NCBI RefSeq assembly: GCF_004339665.1
Contig: NZ_SMMU01000004.1
Coordinates: forward strand, 124,001 to 188,000
Direction of reading: 5' to 3'
DNA: 64,000 nucleotides
Origin: Azotobacter chroococcum
GTDB taxonomy: Bacteria; Pseudomonadota; Gammaproteobacteria; Pseudomonadales; Pseudomonadaceae
Below the pieces are notes generated by a model. That model was not told where the DNA came from. It saw only the letters and a list, made by a program, of their open reading frames with translations, and made no database searches. This document shows, piece by piece, positions 1-9,540 of this stretch (position 1 is its first letter; each line of letters begins with the position of its first letter). Position numbers and translations under genes: made by a program.

Positions 1-543
1 GCGGGGCTGCTGGAGGGCGAGGGGCAGGAGGTCCGCTTCGTCGGCGCCATCGACCCGTACGTGCCGGACGCCACGCCGCAGGCCGCGACCTGGCTCGACG
101 AGCTCATGGGCTTCTTCGCGATCCTGCTGCCCGCCCACCGGCATGCCGCCTTGCTGGAGGATGCCGGCGTCCGTGCCCGCCTCGAGGCTACCGTGGCGAC
201 CCCCGAGTCGCTCCACGGCCTGGTCGATCTGCTGCTGGCGCGGGTCGAGCGGGAGCAGTTGCACGAATACGGCCTGCTGGGCAGCCAGGAGCTGGTGGAC
301 ATGTTCCTCACGGCGCGCGCCCTCGACCGCCTCGCCCGGACGCCGGTCGCCGCGCCGCCGCTGCAGGCGCCGCTGACGGCTTGGTGGTCCGCTGCGCGCG
401 CGGCGGAAGCGGCGGACTTCGCCGCCTGGCTGGGCATCGCCATCGGCGAGAACCGCGGGAGCGCGGCGGATCACCTGCGCATCGTGCGCGAGGCGCAGGT
501 GGCGGCGGATTTGCTCGAGCGCCTGCAGGCCGGCGGGCGCTAA
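1..543 (+). CDS. Non-ribosomal peptide synthetase, C-terminal thioesterase end (5' truncated)
   Basis: The frame is open from the first base and ends at a TAA, so this is the last 180 residues of a larger protein. The start of the fragment (GLLEGEGQEVRFVGAIDPYVPD, written here as GLLEGEGQEV then RFVGAIDPY) has the pattern of an NRPS type I thioesterase just after its core strand (A-x-x-L-x-x-x-G-x-x-V-x-x-x-G-x-x-D). Near the C-terminus there is a Asp-His pair (SAADHLRIV) followed by a helix, where these domains carry the catalytic His. Such a domain releases the finished peptide from the last carrier protein. The genes to the right are siderophore genes, so I infer that this is the final module of the siderophore synthetase. 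The synthetase modules lie outside the window, so the product peptide cannot be predicted. Confidence 0.7.
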   Translation, partial: AGLLEGEGQEVRFVGAIDPYVPDATPQAATWLDELMGFFAILLPAHRHAALLEDAGVRARLEATVATPESLHGLVDLLLARVEREQLHEYGLLGSQELVDMFLTARALDRLARTPVAAPPLQAPLTAWWSAARAAEAADFAAWLGIAIGENRGSAADHLRIVREAQVAADLLERLQAGGR

Positions 544-561
544 GGCTGCCGGCAAGCCCTG

Positions 562-613
562 AAGGCCGCAGGCCGGACGAGAGCGCTCTGCTCGTTCGGC
601 CTCCGGCCTTTCC
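562..613 (+). terminator. Rho-independent terminator after the NRPS gene
   Basis: Two 20-base arms (562-581 and 591-610) are complementary with two mismatches, separated by a short loop, and followed by a pyrimidine-rich tail (TTTCCTTCTTTC). It begins about 20 bases after the NRPS stop codon, so it fits as that gene's terminator. Confidence 0.7.
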
Positions 614-752
614 TTCTTTCAAGCGCTCCTGCAGGGCAATGCCGCTCCGGCATTCGCTGGCCGGTTGCGATGGCACGGGGCTCGGGTGTGCTTTCGCGCA
701 GGAGCGATGGGGAGGGGCGCTAGCGGAGCCGGGCGAGGCCGGCGGGAAGGAA

Positions 753-806
753 CCGGCAGCGCGGGCGCTGCCGGGCGGGGAGGGGGCGGGCCGGCTGGCC
801 GGCCCG
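753..806. terminator. Two adjacent GC-rich hairpins between convergent genes
   Basis: A 10-base arm pair (753-762 with 765-774) and a 9-base arm pair (787-795 with 798-806) form back-to-back perfect palindromes just past the stop codon of the receptor gene on the minus strand. No T-run follows either, so a terminator role is inferred from position only. Confidence 0.4.
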
Positions 807-814
807 CGCTTGCG

Positions 815-3052
815 TCAGAACCTCACGCTCAGGCTGGCGCTGGCCGTGCGCGGGGCGCCGGCGACCAGGTTGGCGCTTTCCACGCTGCTCCAGTAGTTCT
901 TGTCGAACACGTTGTCGAGGTTCAGGCGGACCGTGGTGTGGGCCGGGCCGATCTTGGTCTCGTAGCGGGCGCCGAGGCCGAACACGTCGTAGGACGGCGC
1001 GGATTCGCTGTTGTTGTATTCGGTGACGTGACGGGCGCCGTTGTGCGTCCAGCTGCCGGTGAAGGTCCAGCCGTTGAGCCATAGCGGGCTGTATTCGGTG
1101 ATCGCCGAGAAGCGTTTGGCCGGGGTGTCGGAGGGGCGGTTCCCGTCGATATCCTCGCTGGCATCCATCAGCTCGGCATCGAGGAACATGGCGCTGGCGA
1201 AGATCGTCCACTCCGGCGAGGCCTTGCCGGTGAGCGAGAGTTCCAGGCCCTCGTGGCGGCGCTCGCCGTCCTTCACGTAATAACCGTCGGCGTTGGTGAA
1301 TTCGAAGGGCTTCTCGATGCGGAACAGCGAGACGTCGAAGTTCAGGCCCCGGGCGAACTCCACCTTGAGGCCGGCTTCCCACTGCTCGCTGATCAGCGGG
1401 CTCAGCTGTTCGTTGTGGTTGACGGCGTCGGCCGGCGCGGTACCGCCCTGCTCCAGGCCTTCGATGTAGCTCACGTAGAGCGAGACGTTGGACTGCGGCT
1501 TGTAGACCAGCGCGTAGCTGGGAGTGAAGACGTAATCCTTGTATTCGTTGGTCCGGTGGCCCGTGGTGGTGTCGTAGCTTCTCTCGGTGCGCATGGAGTA
1601 GCGGCCGCCCCAGTGCAGCTTCCAGGACTCGCCGAAGGAGATCACGTCGTGGAGGAACACGCCGTCCTCCTCGACGCGGCGGGCCAGCCGGGCGTCGGGG
1701 GCGTCGGGCGAGGGATCGGCGATGGACACGGGGTTGTAGATGTTGCTGTTGCCGAGGAAGTCGAAATAGCCGTCGCCCCAGCGCTGCTTGAGGCGGTGCA
1801 TCATGCCGCCGAAGGCCAGCTCGTGGTTGAAGGGGCCAGTGTCGAAGCGGCCGTTGATGGTCAGGCGGGCGTTGATCGGGTTGGCTTCCTGGTCCGGCGA
1901 ATAATACAGGTAGGTCTCGCTGTCGCCGTTTTCCTGGATGCCCCAGTGGGCCCAGACCATGTTCTGCTCGCGGCGCAGCTTCGACCAGTTGCCGTCGAGG
2001 GTGAAGGACCAGTCGTCGTTGATGAAGTGCTTCAGCTTGCCGCTCACCATGGTGTACTCGGTGGGGTAGCGCGCCCAGCTCTGGCCGAGGAAGGTGCGCG
2101 GGTCGAAGGCTGAAGGCAGCTCGCCATCGGCTTCGGGCTCCAGGAAGGGCTGGCCGTTCTGCTCGCGGCGTTCGTACTCGACGTCGAATTCGAGAATGGT
2201 GTCGGGAGTGAGCAGCGCGTCGGCGGCCAGGGCGAAGAAGCGCCGTTCGCCGTCGACGCTGCGCACGTAGGAGCGCTCCTCCTCGGTGGCGGCGTTGATC
2301 CGCAGGCCGAAGCGGCCATCGTTGGTGCGGCGGCTGATGTCGACATGCCCCCGGGTGTTGTCGAACTCGTTGACGTAGTAGTTGATCTCGGTGAGCGGAG
2401 CGGCTGTGGGCCGCTTGGTCACGTAGTTGATCAGGCCGCCGGGTCCGGCGAAGCCGGTCTGCATGGAGGACAGGCCCTTGAGGACCTCGATCCGCTCCTT
2501 GTTCTCCATGCCGGTGGCCTGCATGTTGACCATCATCTGCCCGTTGTAGCGGAAGTTGACCGTGTTATCGAGGGTGAAGCCGCGAATGGACGGCGAGCTG
2601 TACCAGCCGGGGTTGGCGATCGACGAGGTCACGCTGGCGTCCAGCTTGTCCAGGTCGGAGAGGGTCTTGACGTTGTGGTTCTTCATCAGGTCGGCCGACA
2701 GCACCTTGACCGAGAACGGCGTATCGAGGATGTCCTGCTCGCTGAAGCCGGCGACCGAGGCACTCTTCACGCGGTAGCCGCTGGCGGCCGTGCCGTCGGG
2801 CGCCGAGTCCGCGCTGGCGTTGACGGTGAGGGTGGGCAGCATCGTCGCCAAGCCGGCCGTCCCTTGCTGTTCATCTTCCTCGCGCCCGGAACTTGCCGCG
2901 GCCTGGGCTTCCGCGGCGGGATCTTCATCCTCCGCACGCGCGGGACTTGCTGCGAGCGCAACGCTCAGCAGCAGGACGGCCTGCAGGACCTGGGCGATGG
3001 GCGTGAGCTGGGGAGTGGTGTCGTGTTTGCGGGAGTGGCTCTTGATTTTCAT
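815..3052 (-). CDS. TonB-dependent outer-membrane siderophore receptor
   Basis: A 745-residue outer-membrane receptor, likely for the ferric form of the siderophore made by this locus. The N-terminus is a basic stretch then a hydrophobic segment ending in SPARAED, a signal peptide cut near residue 40. An acidic Ala/Glu-rich stretch follows, and then a TonB-box-like PTLTVNA near residue 92. The plug domain (about 105-240) contains SIRGF and the ERIEVLKGLSS...GGLINYVTKRP motifs, followed by a beta-barrel that ends in an aromatic-terminated strand (SLSVRF). There is no extra N-terminal signalling domain, so it is not a FecA/FpvA-type transducer that talks to an anti-sigma factor. Its gene starts 65 bases after the PvdH-like gene with no promoter seen in between, so the two are probably co-transcribed from the iron-starvation promoter at 4694-4717. 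The substrate is inferred from context. Confidence 0.9.
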   Translation of the reverse strand: MKIKSHSRKHDTTPQLTPIAQVLQAVLLLSVALAASPARAEDEDPAAEAQAAASSGREEDEQQGTAGLATMLPTLTVNASADSAPDGTAASGYRVKSASVAGFSEQDILDTPFSVKVLSADLMKNHNVKTLSDLDKLDASVTSSIANPGWYSSPSIRGFTLDNTVNFRYNGQMMVNMQATGMENKERIEVLKGLSSMQTGFAGPGGLINYVTKRPTAAPLTEINYYVNEFDNTRGHVDISRRTNDGRFGLRINAATEEERSYVRSVDGERRFFALAADALLTPDTILEFDVEYERREQNGQPFLEPEADGELPSAFDPRTFLGQSWARYPTEYTMVSGKLKHFINDDWSFTLDGNWSKLRREQNMVWAHWGIQENGDSETYLYYSPDQEANPINARLTINGRFDTGPFNHELAFGGMMHRLKQRWGDGYFDFLGNSNIYNPVSIADPSPDAPDARLARRVEEDGVFLHDVISFGESWKLHWGGRYSMRTERSYDTTTGHRTNEYKDYVFTPSYALVYKPQSNVSLYVSYIEGLEQGGTAPADAVNHNEQLSPLISEQWEAGLKVEFARGLNFDVSLFRIEKPFEFTNADGYYVKDGERRHEGLELSLTGKASPEWTIFASAMFLDAELMDASEDIDGNRPSDTPAKRFSAITEYSPLWLNGWTFTGSWTHNGARHVTEYNNSESAPSYDVFGLGARYETKIGPAHTTVRLNLDNVFDKNYWSSVESANLVAGAPRTASASLSVRF

Positions 3053-3117
3053 GGGTGTGCTGGGTCAAGGGAGGGAAATCTTTCGAATCGGTTTCGGACG
3101 CCTGTCTGGCCTGCCGT

Positions 3118-4560
3118 TCAACAGGCCAGCGCCGATGCGCTGCGAAATGTCTTCGCGGCGGCGGTGGCGAAGATCTCGAGCACATGGTCGATCTGCGCCT
3201 CGCTGATGATCAGCGGCGGCAGGAAGCGCACCACGCTGCCGTGCCGGCCGCCGAGTTCGATGATCAGGCCGTGGCGCAGGCATTCGGCCTGCAGGGCGCC
3301 GGCCAGGGCCGGGGCGGCCGCAGGGTGGCCGTGGGCATTGCGCTCGCCGTGGGGATCGACGATCTCGACGCCGAGCATCAGGCCGAGACCGCGCACGTCG
3401 CCGAACTGCGGGTAATCGCGCTGCAGCTGCCGGAGGCCGGCGGCGAGGCGTTCTCCGTTGCGCTGCGCCTGGTCGTGCAGGGCCTCGGCCCGGATGAGGC
3501 GCAGCGTCGCCGAACCTGCCGCCATCGCCAGCTGGTTGCCGCGGAAGGTGCCGGCGTGGGCGCCGGGCTTCCACTGGTCGAGTTCGCCGCGGTAGACGAC
3601 CACGGACAGCGGCAGGCCGCCGCCGATGGCCTTGGAGAGCACCACCACATCCGGCGTGATGCCGGCGTGTTCGAAGGCGAACATCCTGCCGGTACGGCCG
3701 AAGCCGGTCTGGATCTCGTCGACGATCAGCGGCACGTCCGCCCGCGCGGTGAGTTCGCGCACGCCGCGCACCCAGGCATCGGCCGCCGGGACGACGCCGC
3801 CTTCGCCCTGCACGGCCTCGAAGATCAGGCCCGCCGGATGGGGGATGCCGCCCTCCGGGTCGTTCAGGACGGTCTCGATGTAGCGCAGTCCCGTCTGCAC
3901 GCCGGCCTCGCCGCCCAGCCCGAAGGGGCAGCGATAGTCGTAGGGATAGGGCAGGAACTGGACGCCCTGCAGGATGCCGTTCAGCGGCCGCTTCGGCCCC
4001 AGGCTGCCCATCAGGTGCAGCGCACCCTGGGTCATGCCGTGATAGGCACCGTGGAAGGCCAGCATGGTGCCGCGTCCGGTGGCCGTCTTGACCAGCTTCA
4101 GGGCGGCTTCGACCGCATCGGCGCCGGTGGGACCGCAGAACTGCACCTTGGCGTCGCGCGCAAAGTCGGCCGGCAGGATATCGAACAGGTCCTGCACGAA
4201 GCGGTCCTTGACCGGGGTGGTCAGGTCCAGCGTGTGCAGCGGCAGGCCGTCGGCGAGAACCTCGCGGAGCGCCTCGATGACCACGGGGTGGTTGTGCCCC
4301 AGCGCCAGGGTGCCCGCCCCGGCCAGGCAATCGATGAACACGCGTCCCTCCACATCCTCGACATAGATGCCGTGGGCGCGCTTGAGCGCCAGCGGAATGC
4401 GGCGCGGGTAGCTGCGCGCACTCGACTCGCGGGCCTCCTGCCGTTCCAGCAGCGGGTTCTTCGCCAGTGTGTAGGGCTGCGAAAGCGCATTGTGGCGCCT
4501 GGCGAGTTCATCGACGGCGTCAGTGGTGCGAACAGTCGGAGTGGCCGGAAATGGGTGCAT
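3118..4560 (-). CDS. Diaminobutyrate-2-oxoglutarate aminotransferase (PvdH type)
   Basis: A 480-residue class III PLP-dependent aminotransferase. This family makes L-2,4-diaminobutyrate from aspartate semialdehyde and glutamate, a precursor of pyoverdine-like peptides. Visible hallmarks are FCGPTGADAVEAALK (142-156), which binds the cofactor phosphate, DEIQTGFGRTG (281-291), and the Schiff-base lysine in VVVLSKAIGGG (Lys310). It resembles pseudomonad PvdH along its whole length (NPLLERQ, RSYPRRIPLALKRA, LDLTTPVKDRFVQ). The frame is open further upstream, but the ATG at 4560 has a GGGAGG ribosome site about 6 bases before it and gives the usual family length. A TAAAC-N16-CGT promoter lies about 130 bases upstream. 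An EctB role (ectoine) was considered, but the siderophore neighbours and PvdH-like sequence argue against it. Confidence 0.9.
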   Translation of the reverse strand: MHPFPATPTVRTTDAVDELARRHNALSQPYTLAKNPLLERQEARESSARSYPRRIPLALKRAHGIYVEDVEGRVFIDCLAGAGTLALGHNHPVVIEALREVLADGLPLHTLDLTTPVKDRFVQDLFDILPADFARDAKVQFCGPTGADAVEAALKLVKTATGRGTMLAFHGAYHGMTQGALHLMGSLGPKRPLNGILQGVQFLPYPYDYRCPFGLGGEAGVQTGLRYIETVLNDPEGGIPHPAGLIFEAVQGEGGVVPAADAWVRGVRELTARADVPLIVDEIQTGFGRTGRMFAFEHAGITPDVVVLSKAIGGGLPLSVVVYRGELDQWKPGAHAGTFRGNQLAMAAGSATLRLIRAEALHDQAQRNGERLAAGLRQLQRDYPQFGDVRGLGLMLGVEIVDPHGERNAHGHPAAAPALAGALQAECLRHGLIIELGGRHGSVVRFLPPLIISEAQIDHVLEIFATAAAKTFRSASALAC

Positions 4561-4693
4561 CACAAACCTCCCAGAACAAGGGTGGAGAAAAGGGACAAGC
4601 GTCAGATCTGCACGATGAAGGTGAAGCGGCTGGTCGGATTTCCGGCGTCGGAGGGACGGATCGGGAGGCCTGTTCCAGTACGTACAAGCCAAG

Positions 4694-4717
4694 ACGAACC
4701 GGCGCGCCGAATGTTTA
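4694..4717 (-). promoter_or_regulatory. Iron-starvation (PvdS-type) ECF sigma promoter for the PvdH-like gene
   Basis: On the minus strand the sequence reads CTAAAC, 16 bases, then CGTCTT. The PvdS-type consensus is TAAAT-N16/17-CGT, so spacing and the -10 element match exactly and the -35 differs at one base. It points toward the aminotransferase and receptor genes, with the start codon about 130 bases downstream. Two other promoters with the same variant occur in this locus. Confidence 0.7.
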
Positions 4718-4746
4718 GTTGCCTGCCTGGCGCTCGCCCTGACGGC

Positions 4747-4770
4747 TAAACGCCCTGCTGCGTCGTTCGT
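4747..4770 (+). promoter_or_regulatory. Iron-starvation (PvdS-type) ECF sigma promoter for the PvdF-like operon
   Basis: Reads CTAAAC, 16 bases, then CGTCTG on the plus strand. It is the divergent partner of the site at 4694-4717 and has the same TAAAC variant and the same spacing. It lies about 155 bases before the ATG of the PvdF-like gene. Confidence 0.7.
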
Positions 4771-4924
4771 CTGTATCCACGAGTTCGGCGTGCGGGGTCG
4801 GCCCGGGATGGCCCCGGGCTGTCGCGCCGCGGGTCCGCCGGCAGGCCGGCGACCGGATGTCCGAACTGCCAGCGGGCGGCAGAGGTCTTGCCGGATCTTG
4901 GAACCCACGTGTGATCGCACCGAC

Positions 4925-5749
4925 ATGCCGAAGACAAAACTCGTCTACATCTGGTCCCTGAGAAATGCCGCCGCCGACAAGGCCGGGCAGCACATCGCGT
5001 ACAAGGCGGGGACCCGCTACATGAAGTCCCCGCTCGAATACCTGGCCGAAGCGCTCGACGAGACCGAGCTGGGCGACGCCTATTCCCTGGAGGGGGTGAT
5101 CCACGACGACGACGAGGGTTCGCCGCTCGACCGGGAGAAGCTCAAGGACTATGGCTTTGCGTACCAGCCGGACCGGCAGTGGTTCTATCCGCCGGAGCTG
5201 TGCGCGCAGGGCCGGCGCCTGAACGATCTGCTCTGCCCGATTCCCTCGACCTACCGGCGCCTGCCCCTGAACGCCCCCGAGCGGCCGGCCGGCAAGCGCG
5301 ACTTCGAGGCGCGCCTGCTGGACCGGCTGTTCGAGCTGGAGGCCGAACTCGTCGTGCTCGACGGCCTACTGGTCATCCTCGACGAGCTGGTGCGGCCGGG
5401 CAGCCCCTTCCACCGGCGGATCGTGAACATCCATCCGGGCATCACCCGGCTCGAGTCGCCCTACGAGCGCCGCGGCGCCTACGCGACGCTCGACGCCCTG
5501 CACGGCGTGCATGGCAGGAAGGTGGTCAACTGGGACACGATGGAGACCAGGGCGGTGCCGGTGGTGAACATGACCGGGGCCTCGTTCCATTACGTGGACA
5601 ATGGCATCGATTCCGGCGAGGTCATCCTCGACGTGCTGAACACCGCGATCGACCCGCAGGACAGCATCCTCGAACTGCGCTGGAACAACTTCAACAACAG
5701 CCTGTTCCCGGCGCTGCACCAGGGCCTGGCGCATCTGGCGAAAGCCTGA
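4925..5749 (+). CDS. N5-hydroxyornithine transformylase (PvdF type)
   Basis: A 274-residue formyltransferase that would move a formyl group from N10-formyltetrahydrofolate to N5-hydroxyornithine, giving a hydroxamate iron ligand. The formyltransferase catalytic triad is present: Asn168 and His170 in VNIHPGI and Asp229 in NGIDSGEVI. These numbers coincide with those known for Pseudomonas PvdF, which is about the same length. The frame is open upstream to 4790, but the ATG at 4925 gives the family length and the familiar start (KLVYIWSLRNAAADKAG). It is the first gene after the iron-starvation promoter at 4747-4770, and the next gene starts 12 bases after its stop. It predicts that the siderophore contains formyl-hydroxyornithine. 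No ornithine hydroxylase (PvdA) gene is in the window. Confidence 0.9.
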   Translation: MPKTKLVYIWSLRNAAADKAGQHIAYKAGTRYMKSPLEYLAEALDETELGDAYSLEGVIHDDDEGSPLDREKLKDYGFAYQPDRQWFYPPELCAQGRRLNDLLCPIPSTYRRLPLNAPERPAGKRDFEARLLDRLFELEAELVVLDGLLVILDELVRPGSPFHRRIVNIHPGITRLESPYERRGAYATLDALHGVHGRKVVNWDTMETRAVPVVNMTGASFHYVDNGIDSGEVILDVLNTAIDPQDSILELRWNNFNNSLFPALHQGLAHLAKA

Positions 5750-5761
5750 CCGGGCCGGCCG

Positions 5762-6805
<1,044 letters not shown>

Positions 6806-6869
6806 CCGGCTGCAGGGCCGGCCTTGCGCGCCCTGCGGCGCCTTCGGCCCGGCAGCCCCTTCTGTCGGC

Positions 6870-6889
6870 CCGGTCGGCGAAACGACCGG
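6870..6889 (+). other. Short hairpin before the acylase gene
   Basis: A 7-base inverted repeat (CCGGTCG with CGACCGG) with a 6-base loop in the 114-base gap between the amidohydrolase and acylase genes. No T-run follows. It may tune expression between the two genes or be incidental. Confidence 0.3.
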
Positions 6890-6919
6890 TGACTGGCCCT
6901 CACGGATTCGGAGTGAAGT

Positions 6920-9409
6920 ATGTACAAATCGACTCGACGAACGGCGCCGGGCGGGCTCCTCCGCAAGGGATGCGCGTTGCTGCTGGCGGTAGGGCTGTCC
7001 GCGCTGGCGCCGGCGCTGCAGGCGAAGAGCGCCGGCGAAGCCTCTGCCGAGGCGCTGGCAGGCGGCGTCGAGATCCGCCGCACCACCGACGGCATCCCGC
7101 ACCTGCGCGCCGCGAGCTGGCGCGGGCTGGGCCTCGGCGTCGGCTACGTGCAGGCGCAGGACGCCCTGTGCACGCTGGCCGAGGCCTTCGTGACCTACGA
7201 GGGCCGGCGCGCCTGGTTCTTCGGCGCCGAAGCGCGACCGGCGCGCGATTCCACCTTCGGCCGGCCGAAGAACCTGGACCTGGACTTCTTCTTCCGCGGC
7301 TTCGCCGACGCTGCGCTGGTCGAGCGCTTGCGTGCCGAACAACCGCCCGAGCTGCACGAGCTGTTCGAGGGCTTCGCCGCGGGCTACAACCGCTACCTGG
7401 CCGAGGCGCGGCGCGGCCAGGATGCCGGGCGGCGCACCTGCCTCGACCAGGCCTGGGTGCGCGAGATCGGCGCGGACGACCTCTACCGCCGCCTGTACGC
7501 GGCCCAGATCGCCGCCGGCTATGCGCGCTTCATCCCGGAGATCGTCAATGCCAAGCCGGCGGCGCCCAGAGTGGCCGCCGCGGGGGGCGATGACGCGGCC
7601 CTGCGCGCCAGGCTGGCCAAGCGCATCGGCGAGCGGGCGGGCCTGGGCAGCAACGTGCTCGCCTTCGGCCGGCAGGCCACCGGGGAGGAGGGCGCGCTGC
7701 TGTTCGGCAACCCGCACTGGTACTGGGGCGGGCCGGATCGCTTCTACCAGATGCACCTGAGCATCCCCGGCCGGCTCGACGTGGCCGGCGTCGCCTTCCT
7801 CGGCGTGCCGGTGGTCATGCTCGGCTTCAACGAGCAGGTGGCCTGGAGCCACACGGTGTCGGAGGCGCGCCGCTTCGGCCTGTTCGAGCTGAAGCTCGAC
7901 GCAGCCGACCCGACCCGCTATCTGGTCGACGGCAGGGTCGAGCCGATGGTGGCGCGCGAGGTGAGCGTGGCGGTTCGCGATGAGAACGGCGAGCCGCGCA
8001 GCGTGGCGAGAACCCTCTACAGCACGCGCTTCGGGCCGGTGGTCGACCTGGGCGGGCACAATGCCGCCTTCGGTTGGAGCGCCACGCATGCGCTGGCGAT
8101 CCGCGACGTGAACACGGAGAACTTCCGCATCTTCCGCAACTTCTTCTACTGGAACCAGGCGAAGTCGCTCGACGAGTTCATCGCCATCCAGCGCCGCGAG
8201 GCGGCGGTGCCCTGGGTCAATACGGTGGCGATCGCGCGCGGCGACGGGCGCGTCTGGTACGGCGACGTCGGCGCGGTGCCCAACGTCACCGACGAGCTGC
8301 GTGAAGCCTGTTCCACGCCGCTGGCCAAGGGCTTCGCCCGTCTGGACGCGGCGGCCCCCTTCCTGGACGGCAGCCGTTCGGAATGCGCCTGGCGCACGGA
8401 TGACGAGGCGGTGCAGCCGGGCGCCATGCCGGCCCGCGGCATGCCGCAGCTGCTGCGCGAGGACTATGTCGCCAACATGAACGACAGCTATTGGCTGAGC
8501 AACGTGCACCAGCCGCTGGAGGGCTTCCCCGCCGTGCTGGGCGGGGAGCGGCAGCCCCTGTCGCTGCGCGGGCGGCTGGGCCACCGGATCGCCGAGGAGC
8601 TCTCCCGGGGGGCGCCGCAGCCGGCGCAGGCGCTGAGCCGCCAGCTGATGCAGGCGGTGCTCACGCCACGCGCCTACTCCGCCGAGCTGTTCAAGGACGA
8701 ACTGCTCGCGCAGGCCTGCGCCCAGCCGGTGGTGGCGCTGGATGGCGCCGACCTGGAGGCGGCGGAGCCTGGAGGCAGCGTCAAGGTCGGGCTGGCGGCC
8801 CGGAAGGTGGAGGTCGCCCGGGCCTGCGAGGTCCTGCGCCAGTGGTCCGGCAAGGCCGACGCCGACGATCGCGGCGCGTTGCTCTGGGAGGCCTTCTGGG
8901 CGCGCCTGGAGAGGATTCCGGACGATGCGCTCTATCGGGTGGCCTTCTCCCGCGAGGCGCCGCTGGACACTCCGCGCGCGCCGGGCCGCGATGACGGCCG
9001 CGTGGCCCGGGCCCTGGCCGTTGCGGTGGAGGCGCTGGCCGCCAGGGGGCAGGCGCTGGATGCGCCGCTTTCCAGCGAGCGTTTCGTGGCGAGCGGCGGC
9101 GGCCGGCTGCCGCTCTATGGCGGCTGCCACTCGGCCGGCTATTTCACCGTGGCCTGCCCTTACGAGGGGGACGAGCGGCTGGGACCGAACGCGCTGGCCA
9201 ACAGCTACCTGCAGGTGGTGCACTTCGGCCCGGACGGCGTGGAGGCGCACACGCTGCTGGCCCATGGCCAGGACGAGACGGCGGTCGACAACGGCCGCGG
9301 CAGCGCTCCGGTGGCGCGCTACGCGCGCAAGGACTGGCTGCGCTTCCCGTTCCGCGAGGCGGACATCGCCCGCGACCCGCAACTCGGGCGGGTCGTGCTG
9401 CAGCCCTGA
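6920..9409 (+). CDS. Periplasmic N-terminal-nucleophile acylase (PvdQ / penicillin amidase family)
   Basis: An 829-residue precursor with a signal peptide (basic start, hydrophobic LLLAVGLSALAPALQA). The maturation site is Gly243-Ser244-Asn245 (LGSNVLAFG); Ser244 would become the first residue and nucleophile of the beta subunit after autocleavage. The segments FGNPHWYWGGPDRFYQMHL and RLDVAGVAFLGVPVVMLGF match PvdQ closely. PvdQ removes the fatty acyl chain from the pyoverdine precursor in the periplasm and also hydrolyses long-chain acyl-homoserine lactones. The presence of such an enzyme suggests that this siderophore too is built as an acylated precursor. The start ATG has a GGAGTG site just upstream. 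It is somewhat longer than Pseudomonas PvdQ (762 residues). Confidence 0.88.
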   Translation: MYKSTRRTAPGGLLRKGCALLLAVGLSALAPALQAKSAGEASAEALAGGVEIRRTTDGIPHLRAASWRGLGLGVGYVQAQDALCTLAEAFVTYEGRRAWFFGAEARPARDSTFGRPKNLDLDFFFRGFADAALVERLRAEQPPELHELFEGFAAGYNRYLAEARRGQDAGRRTCLDQAWVREIGADDLYRRLYAAQIAAGYARFIPEIVNAKPAAPRVAAAGGDDAALRARLAKRIGERAGLGSNVLAFGRQATGEEGALLFGNPHWYWGGPDRFYQMHLSIPGRLDVAGVAFLGVPVVMLGFNEQVAWSHTVSEARRFGLFELKLDAADPTRYLVDGRVEPMVAREVSVAVRDENGEPRSVARTLYSTRFGPVVDLGGHNAAFGWSATHALAIRDVNTENFRIFRNFFYWNQAKSLDEFIAIQRREAAVPWVNTVAIARGDGRVWYGDVGAVPNVTDELREACSTPLAKGFARLDAAAPFLDGSRSECAWRTDDEAVQPGAMPARGMPQLLREDYVANMNDSYWLSNVHQPLEGFPAVLGGERQPLSLRGRLGHRIAEELSRGAPQPAQALSRQLMQAVLTPRAYSAELFKDELLAQACAQPVVALDGADLEAAEPGGSVKVGLAARKVEVARACEVLRQWSGKADADDRGALLWEAFWARLERIPDDALYRVAFSREAPLDTPRAPGRDDGRVARALAVAVEALAARGQALDAPLSSERFVASGGGRLPLYGGCHSAGYFTVACPYEGDERLGPNALANSYLQVVHFGPDGVEAHTLLAHGQDETAVDNGRGSAPVARYARKDWLRFPFREADIARDPQLGRVVLQP

Positions 9410-9470
9410 TCGGCGAGGTGCGTCGCCCGGTGCGTGGCTGGCATGCACCGGGCGGGTGCCAGGCCGGCGG

Positions 9471-9494
9471 TAAACAAAGCGGCGGGCGATCCGT
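9471..9494 (+). promoter_or_regulatory. Iron-starvation (PvdS-type) ECF sigma promoter for the exporter gene
   Basis: Reads GTAAAC, 16 bases, then CGTCTT, the same TAAAC-N16-CGTCT arrangement as the two promoters at 4.7 kb. It lies 46 bases before the GTG start of the ABC exporter. Confidence 0.7.
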
Positions 9495-9540
9495 CTTGGT
9501 TTGAGGTGTTTTCCGTTCTCCAGCCCGAGGTGATCCATCC

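Larger units (their letters stand above)
4561..4924. promoter_or_regulatory. Divergent regulatory region of the siderophore locus
   Basis: A 364-base gene-free stretch between the divergent PvdH-like and PvdF-like genes. It holds two outward-facing iron-starvation-type promoters whose -35 ends are 29 bases apart (listed separately). No Fur box of good quality was seen here, which is consistent with indirect iron control through a sigma factor. Confidence 0.6.

Noticed and set aside
3118-4560. Ectoine EctB as an alternative for the class III aminotransferase
   Set aside because: No ectA or ectC gene adjoins it; sequence and neighbours are PvdH-like.
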